Positions 57,062 to 64,000 of a stretch of 64,000 bases of DNA are shown piece by piece. Under the pieces are notes generated by a model that was not told the DNA's origin, did not search any database, and worked only from the letters and a program-made list of their open reading frames with translations. This stretch comes from Diospyros lotus (Eukaryota > Streptophyta > Magnoliopsida > Ericales > Ebenaceae). Where the stretch lies: the NCBI RefSeq assembly GCF_014633365.1, contig NC_068346.1, positions 35,093,191 to 35,157,190 on the forward strand, read 5' to 3'. How positions within the stretch are numbered: position 1 is the first letter of the stretch; every line of letters begins with the position of its first letter. The translations under genes were made by a program, and so were the position numbers.

Positions 57062-58477
57062 GTAAGACTGATTAGCTTGAAAACCGAGCCCGTAGACACG
57101 GCCTTTCTTGTTCCTACCAGAGACAGCCTGATAAAACATGTGGTGCTCGTCGACTATAGTTAAAGAGGACGAATCGTTACCGACTGATCCTGAAGATGCA
57201 TTTGTACTTCATCTCTGGAACATCTCTTATATAAATTAAAACATTGACTTTGTTAATTAATAACATATTTATTAAATTTTAAAAATGTACATAAATACAA
57301 TTACCGCGACGCTCTTTTATCTATTATCAACCCATACTTCTTGTTCTTGATCATCCTTCCGAGTGTGGGTTTTCTTAAAAACCTCAAATTTATTAGGCTC
57401 GCGGTCTAATTCATTTACCTGCATGACAAATACATGAAGCAAATAAGATAAAATACAAAACACTATAAGAGTTCTTAAAATTAGAAATATTTAAATAGAA
57501 AAATTAATTACTATCCTCTTTCAACTCTCAGTGAAAGGAATGGATCTGCTTGTGTGGACTGACCCACCAGTCTCGAAGGCATGATTCTTTTTCATTTGTT
57601 TAGCCTTTTTCTTGTACTCGTCATCATCCCATTTTGCCCCCAGTGCCCTCTGCACAATCGGATCCATCCAGTCACCCTTATTAGCACCACATTTAATGTT
57701 GCTCAAATTATTCCTGAAACTTCTTCGACCCAACTTATTTCAAGTGATTCATATACTATCACTCTTCTCAAATTGCCACTTGAACTCCTTCTATAATAAG
57801 TTAAAAAAGAATAAATAAGTATAAAATTTTAAATTGAAACTTTCTATCATTAAGAATTACAATTATACTAACACTAAATTCTTCCAGCCACATCCGTTGT
57901 GTTATTTCTGGCACGTCATCCCAATGAAGTCAAGCATCAGTATACCGTCTCTTCCAAATCTTTGATTGTACACTTGATGGGCTAACATTAGGGGAAAAAA
58001 TTGTAAAACCGATATTTATCAAGTAAAACATGCATTTTTGCTTATAACAATTGCAAGCAATCAATTTAAAACAATATATAAGATACTCACTAATCACAAT
58101 TTCGATTACAGGATAACTCTACTCGATGATCAACTCGGCCTGTATCTATTGGCTCAGATGGAGTCGGCTTAACATTCTGCGCAGGAGAAGAGGACAAAGG
58201 ATATGCATGGGTGTTGATATAAATGAGTATGTGAAGGATCCACCTAGGTAATGAAAAGTCAACCTAAGAGATGGGGCAAATTGTGGGGCAACCTCAAGTC
58301 GGTGAGTTGTGTATAGAACTGTAGTATAACCCATAGGATATGACGTCAGCCCAAAAGACTGTTGGAACTGAGTCATGGGAACGAAAGTCTATGGGTGCAA
58401 TGACTGGGATATAAAGGAAAGGATAGCATGTGTAGAGATAGAATGAGAACACTTGCGAACCAGCATTACTGAGATCT
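57062..58477 (-). pseudogene. CACTA-2 TnpA middle exons
   Basis: The minus strand reads FRNNLSNIKCGANKGDWMDP and IVQRALGAKWDDDEYKKKAK (57521-57733), then GGSVHTSRSIPFTES. Closer to 57062 it reads MFYQAVSGRNKKGRVYGLGF. Part of the upstream exon lies near 57900-57970. These are Transposase_24 family blocks. Introns and stops are present. Confidence 0.8.
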
Positions 58478-59400
58478 CACTACAAAAAAATTGATTTTTA
58501 GCGGTGATTTTTTTGCGGCAGTTTTTAAAACCGCACCAAAAAATGGAATTTTGCGGCAGCTTTTAAAACCGCCGCAAAAAATGGAATTTTGCGGCAGTTT
58601 GTTAACCGTTGCAAAATACTATTTTAGCGGCTGTTTTTTTAACATTTTGCGACGGTTTTTAAAAACTATCGCAAAATTCATTAAAACATTAAATTTTGCG
58701 GCGATTTTCAAGAAACCGTCGCTAATTTTAGAAAATAATTAAATAATTAAAAAAATAAAATTGAATTTAGCAGCGGTTTTTGAGAAACCGCCGCTAAATT
58801 AAAAAATAATTAAATAAATCAAAATTAAAATTAAAATACATTTTGGGGCGGTTTTGAAAAACCGCTGCAAAATTCATGAAATGTTTCATTTAGCGGCGGT
58901 TTTCAAAAACCGCTGCTAAATTAAAAAAAAAATTAAATAATTTATAATTAAATTTAACTTAACATTTGCGGTAGTTTTTAGAAACCGCTGCAAAATTCAT
59001 TAAAAAATTTAACTTAGCGACGGTTTTTCAAAACTGCCGCTAAATTAAAAAAATAATTAAATAATTTATAATTAAATTTAAATTAACATTTGCGACGGTT
59101 TTTAGAAACCGCCGCAAAATTCATTAAAAAAATTAATTTAGCGACGGTTTTGAAAAATCGCCGCTAAATTAAAAAAATAATTAAATAATTTATAATTAAA
59201 TTTAAATTAACATTTGCGATGGTTTTTAGAAAACGCCGCAAAATTCATTAAAAATTTTAATTTAGCGGCGGTTATTAACCGCCGCTAAATTTAAAAATAA
59301 TTAAATAATTTAAAATTAAAATTAAATTGAATTAAATTAATAAAAAGAAATATAAAATCTTAAAAAGAAATTGAAAATTTAATTAAAATTAATTGTAAAA

Positions 59401-61298
59401 TCTTTATATATATGAAAGTAGGATACTCTTGAAAAAAGAAATTTCCTCCCAAAACTTGTATTAATTAATGATTTGCGATTAACACTTATTGTATTAATAA
59501 TTTACATTTTGTAATTTGCATTAATAATTTAAAATTTTCAATTGCTTTGAAATAATAAGTAGCAATAAAATTTTTCGCCCAAAATTTGCATTAATGATTT
59601 GCATTTAGTATTTATTGCATTAATAATTTTCATTTTGTAATTTGCATATTTATATATATAAAAGTATGATAGTTTTGAAAAAAGAAACTTCCACCCAAAA
59701 CTTGCATTAATGATTTGTAATTAATACTTATTGTATTAATAATTTACATTTTGTAATTCGCATTAATAATTTAAAATTTTCAATTGCTTTGAAATAATAA
59801 GTAGTAATAAAAGTTTTCCCCAAAACTTGCATTAATGATTTGCATTTAGTATTTATTGCATTAATAATTTACATTTTGTAATTTGCATATTTATATATAT
59901 AAAAGTAGGATAGTTTTGAAAAAAGAAATTTCCACCCAAAACTTGCATTAATGATTTGTAATTAATACTTATTGTATTAATAGTTTACATTTTGTAATTC
60001 GCATTAATAATTTAAAATTTTCAATTGCTTTGAAATAATAAGTAGTAATAAAATTTTTCCCCAAAACTTGCATTAATGATTTGCATTTAGTATTTATTGC
60101 ATTAATAATTTACATTTTGTATTTTGCATATTTATATATATAAAAGTAGGATAATTTTGAAAAAATAAATTTCCACCCAAAACTTGCATTAATGATTTGT
60201 AATTAATACTTATTGTATTAATAATTTACATTTTGTAATTCGCATTAATAATTTAAAATTTCCAATTGCTTTGAAATAATAAGTAGTAATAAAATTTTCC
60301 CCCAAAACTTGCATTAATGATTTGCATTTAATACTTATTGCATTAATAATTTATATTTTATAATTTGCATCTTTATATATATAAAAGGAGGATAGTCTTG
60401 AAAAAATAAATTTTCCTCCAAAACTTGCATTAATGATTTACAATTAATACTTATTGCATTAATAATTTACATTTTGTAATTTGCATTAAATATACGAGCT
60501 TTTTAATGCTAATTGTTTTGTATTAAATTTGCATGAGTTTTATGAGAAATATTAATAGACAACTTAAACTATTAATTAAGTCATAGAAAATTATCCATTT
60601 ATTTAAAATATTATTTTTATATCTTTATTCAATGTATATTTATATAATATTAAAATATGATAGTCAAATAAAGTATTTTGCCAAGTTTCAATCAATGGTG
60701 AATTTTTTCCCTCAAAAACTTGCATTAAATCAAAGGTAGTGATTAATTAATTATTAATTACTTTAATAATTATATTATAGTCTTGAAAATGTGATGTCTT
60801 AACAAATTCATAAAAAAGTATTTAAGGTTGTCAAACGCTAGGGTTTTTCAATGCTAATTAATATTTAAGGTATCACATTTTTAAGACTATGGAAGAAATC
60901 AAAATTAATTTTTTTTAAATTTTGTTATTATTAAAAAAACTTATATTGAAAATATTTATTTAAGTGAAAATAACCAACGTTTATTTTTTTATAAGTGAAA
61001 ATATTTATTTATAAATAAATATAATATAATAAAAAAATTATAAGTATTTTCTCAAGTGACCTATTTAATATGTTAATTATTCTTTAATACATTAATTGAA
61101 TGACAGTATATTGAATTAAAAGTGTTCACCATTAGTATATTGAATGGTGAATAATTAAGTCAACTTAAATTTTTTCAACATGATTAAAGATTAAAAAAAA
61201 TTATAATTATCAATTATGTTAAAATTATTTAAAATAATAAATTTATTTTTTTATTTTTAAATTAAACTCTCCCATATATCACATGGGTTCACCACTAG
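59401..61298 (+). mobile_element. Non-autonomous Helitron in CACTA-4
   Basis: The 5' end is A|TCTTTATATATATGAAAG. The 3' end is hairpin CCCAT-ATATCAC-ATGGG, seven bases, CTAG|T (61295-61298). There is no duplication. The 3' end layout matches the one at 17411. No Rep/helicase gene is present. Confidence 0.65.
59405..60500 (+). repeat. 241-bp tandem array at the Helitron 5' end
   Basis: The marker AAAGTAGGATA recurs at about 59415, 59661, 59902, 60143 and 60384 (one variant each), giving four full units and a fifth partial. Each unit has two half-units starting AAAACTTGCATTAATGATTTG. Similarity between the middle units is very high. Confidence 0.9.
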
Positions 61299-62165
61299 TT
61301 AATTAAAAATTTAATTAAAACAATTAAAATAAAAATAAATTTAACAAAATTTTAATAATTTTAAAAATATATAATTTTTTTATTTTTAATCAATTAATTT
61401 AGTTAATTTAATTCAATTAATTTATTTTTAATTTATTTCTTTACTCTTTTAAAAAATAATAAATTAATTAATGTTTTTTAATTTATATTAAAAAATATAA
61501 AATATAATTACGGAAAGTAGTGGTTGTTTTGGTATATAATTTATATATGCGGTTATATAACAAGGGGGTTTGGCAGATCAGATGGTCGCGCGCACACACG
61601 TGCACAGTGGAGGTTGCGGGATCGAAACTCTGGCGAAGGGGAGGTTGGAAATTTACCAGCCTCGCCACGTAGGGCGCGGACATGCGGCCACGTGGTTGCG
61701 TGGCACAGCCGAGTGGGCACGGACAGGTGAAAGAAATTAAAATTTTTAATTTTGTTTTAATTTTAGCAGTAGTTTCTAAAACCGCCGCTAAAATTAAAAT
61801 TTTTAATTTTTTTATTTTTGCGGTGATTTTAGAAACAGCCACTAAAATTAAAATTTTTAATTTTTTTTATTTTTGCGGCGGTTTCAGAAATCGCCACTAA
61901 AATTAAAATTTTTATTTTTTTTATTTTTGCGGTAGTTGAAAAACCACCGCTAAAATTAAAAATTTTAATTGTTTTATAATTTTCACGACGGTTGAAAAAC
62001 CACCGCTAAATCACTAATTTTGCGACGGTTTTAAAACCGCCGCAAAAAATGTGATTAGTGGTGGTTATTCCAGCGGTTGGTCAAAACTGCCACTAAATGC
62101 TCCACGACGGCTGATTTAGCGATGGTTTTTAACCGCCGCTAAATGCCAGTTTTTTTGTAGTGTCT

Positions 62166-62280
62166 AGAGAAGGTATGTCCCTATAGGATTAACTTCTACC
62201 TCTAGCCTTACTACCCCTACCCCTATTTGGTCTGGAAGATAAATGTCCTGACGTCTATTTCGAGAATTACATGAAAAATA
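62166..62280 (-). pseudogene. CACTA-2 TnpA first exon
   Basis: The minus strand reads SGHLSSRPNRGRGSKARGRS, the Arg/Gly/Ser-rich start of TnpA, then a stop. CACTA-4 is inserted directly after. Confidence 0.6.
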
Positions 62281-62369
62281 AAAAAAAAGATAAAACGTAC
62301 AAAGTCACAGACATTAAAAAATACAAAAGATATTATGGCATAGCATATATAAGGGAATTCACATATTTA

Positions 62370-63425
62370 AAAATAAATCAATCATCTCTGCTACATATTC
62401 ATCCATGATTTCATCATCACTATCTATGTCATCAAACAATAACTCTTTCTCGTCGTCTTTTGATATAGATTATTCCTCTGCATCATCTTGTTCATGCTGA
62501 ATAACATTTGAGATATCTATTTCCTCGATTATCACATCTAAATATTTTAAAGTACTTTTAAGGTCATCATTTTGATCTATTTAAGACAGTTCCGGTATCT
62601 CATGTTTATCACGGCAAGTGTTGGGATACGACGCGTAATACACATGTTCAGCTTATTGGGTAAATATAAATACTTCTTATACTTTCTTGACGATCAAACC
62701 TCCACAATACCATATTTATCGTGGATTTTGGTTCCCCGGGCACTTAGATCATACCATGCACATTTGAACAGAACTACCCTCTTGATTGGTATGCCTACAT
62801 GTTTCAATTAAATAATATCTATAATTTTTCCATAATAATAGATTTTTGAGAATCCAACCCCTGTCCCAGGCATGCAAATACCAAAATTTTTGGTAGACCT
62901 ACTATTACTCCATTCGAAAATATGAAATTTATATCCATTAACAAAATATATTGGCGAATGCCACACGTTTGGAGTTGGTGCCCATCCTATGTTCTAAATT
63001 AGTGAATCTCTAACAACTTGAGTACTCGAATTCACCTAAGAAAATGTTTGCATCACTTAATGTATAACTAAAATTCAATTTAGAAATAACATAATATGAA
63101 GTAACATACATGATGATGGAATCACTTAGTAAAATGTTTCTCAATTTGTTTGTCTATTTCATCGTTTATTATATTTCAAGATAGTTGACGCATTATGTTG
63201 GTGTACATGCTGAAAAATTAAAGTTATGTATCAACCAAATAATATGAATCAAGTATGAACTTATAAATATATTCATTTAAATTTTAATTCTTACTCGATA
63301 TAAAATTCGACCTCCAGAATATTCAATAAGACATATAATTTGGCAGCTTCAAACACCTTCACATCCATCCAACTAATTTTCATTGGATCAGCAACACGAC
63401 TTGGATAATTGAAGATGGAAATTTG
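62370..63425 (-). pseudogene. CACTA-2 TnpD C-terminal exons
   Basis: The minus strand encodes VADPMKISWMDVKVFEAAKL, NIINDEIDKQIEKHFTKWF, then the DUF4216 domain with NGYKFHIFEWSNSRSTKNFG and ARGTKIHDKYGIVEV-like blocks, and an acidic tail (LLFDDIDSDDEIMDEY). Some stops interrupt it. It parallels CACTA-1 16288-17329. Confidence 0.8.
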
Positions 63426-63506
63426 TGTAAATTTCGTAGCAAAATGTTAATATTTTGCTACGAAACTATTAAATTGTAGATAATTCAAAGGTCTTAAAAT
63501 TTTTTC

Positions 63507-64000
63507 CACTAAATATAGTTTTTAGCTACGAAAATTTTAACTACGCTATAAATTTCGTAGCTAAAAGTTTATATTTTGCTACGTAATTATTAAATTGTAG
63601 ACAATTTAAATAAGCTAAAAAATAAGATTTTGCTACAAATTATTAAATTGTAGTTAAATGATAAGTTTAATTTTTTAAAATTAAAAATAATAAAAATTAA
63701 AAAATATAAAAAAGAGCGGGGAACATTTGGTATTAAAAAAAAAGTAGGGAACATTTGGTATTAAAAAAAGAGCGAGGAATATTTTTTTAAAAAAATATAT
63801 AAAAATATAAAAATTAATCATAGCAAATGTTCCCTCTCATGCAAAATTTCAGTGAAAACCCTCCCTCTTGTGCAACCTATGCAACCTCCCTCTCTGTGCA
63901 AACCATGCAAACCCTCCCTCTTTGTGCAAATCGTGCAAACCCTCCCACCCTCCCTCTCGTGCAACCTCCCTCTCTGTGCAAACCATGCAAACTCTCCCCC
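63507..64000 (+). mobile_element. Possible CACTA-5 5' end
   Basis: CACTAAATATAGTTTTTAGC at 63507 resembles the CACTA-3 start, and TAGCTACGAAA/TTTCGTAGCTA units surround it (63428-63650). Further right, AACATTTGGTATTAAAAAAA repeats (63723-63765), then CCCTCCCTCTNTGTGCAAACC repeats run to the end, a C-rich block after A/T-rich sequence as in CACTA-1. The true limit may be left of 63507, since similar units start at 63428. Confidence 0.4.

Larger units (their letters stand above)
58478..62162. mobile_element. CACTA-4: non-autonomous, 3.7 kb, with Helitron inside
   Basis: The ends CACTACAAAAAAATTG and CAGTTTTTTTGTAGTG are inverted, with duplication TCT at 58475-58477 and 62163-62165. Subterminal units are GCGGCGGTTTT/AAAACCGCCGC, a different word from CACTA-1 to -3, so this is a separate family. 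There is no transposase. A Helitron occupies 59401-61298, and a GC-rich island with GGATCGAAACTC lies at about 61540-61735. Confidence 0.9.
54681..64000 (-). mobile_element. CACTA-2: decayed En/Spm element, 3' end to beyond the window
   Basis: The left (3') end is CACTAGAAAAAATCTAGC at 54681, followed by decayed ACGACGGA/TCCGTC units. On the minus strand, pieces of TnpD (63420-62370) and TnpA (62280-62166, 58470-57062, 55519-55150) are in the order and orientation of CACTA-1. They are interrupted by CACTA-3, CACTA-4 and probably CACTA-5. The 5' end is beyond 64000. Confidence 0.8.

Overview
This window is nuclear DNA from a flowering plant. Evidence: Ty1/copia, Ty3/gypsy (Tekay and Athila-like), CACTA, hAT-MITE and Helitron elements, GT-AG introns, and one intact plant MADS-box gene. 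The species cannot be fixed from the sequence. Almost all of it is one deep nest of transposons.

Layout. 1-3598: 3' part of a Tekay chromovirus (integrase, chromodomain, 2.46 kb LTR). This sits in the reverse transcriptase of an old minus-strand copia element (copia A). Copia A's pieces lie at 3599-4389, 29052-29103, 30810-31161 and 45162-46553, with a short LTR at 46554-46703. It was split by three further insertions: copia B (+, 4395-29046, TSD GACAT), a small non-autonomous LTR element (29104-30809), and a 152-bp hAT MITE that was itself split by an Athila-like gypsy element (31210-45045, TSD GGCAG). Copia B was opened by two solo LTRs: 5227-21925 (TSD GTACC) and 24875-27575 (TSD GCAAT). 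The first solo LTR holds a 15.6-kb CACTA transposon (5471-21107, TSD TCA) with apparently intact TnpD and TnpA genes. A Helitron sits exactly at the TnpA start codon.

The most unusual item is the cargo of the Athila-like element, between pol and the 3' LTR, where related elements often have an env-like ORF. It has two genes: a 181-aa basic cysteine-rich protein resembling nucleic-acid-binding/silencing-suppressor proteins of plant flexiviruses, and an intronless cytokinin-activating LOG enzyme gene broken by one extra base in an A run. The module has its own TATA-like boxes, a leader with splice-like sites, and polypurine-tract copies on both sides. The two LTRs differ at roughly ten sites by eye, so the element is young.

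46.7-54.7 kb is less repetitive. It holds a copia RNase H scrap, a single-exon AGL80-like type I MADS gene (minus, 48776-47934), a probable solo LTR, a gene-like remnant near 53.4 kb, and a Tat-like LTR remnant carrying a MITE. From 54681 to the end is a decayed minus-strand CACTA element. It has two smaller CACTA elements inside it (55523-57058 and 58478-62162), a probable further one starting near 63507, and a Helitron with a 241-bp tandem array.

Coordinates of nested elements are outer limits; the evidence text gives the pieces. No tRNA, rRNA, CRISPR or bacterial features were seen.
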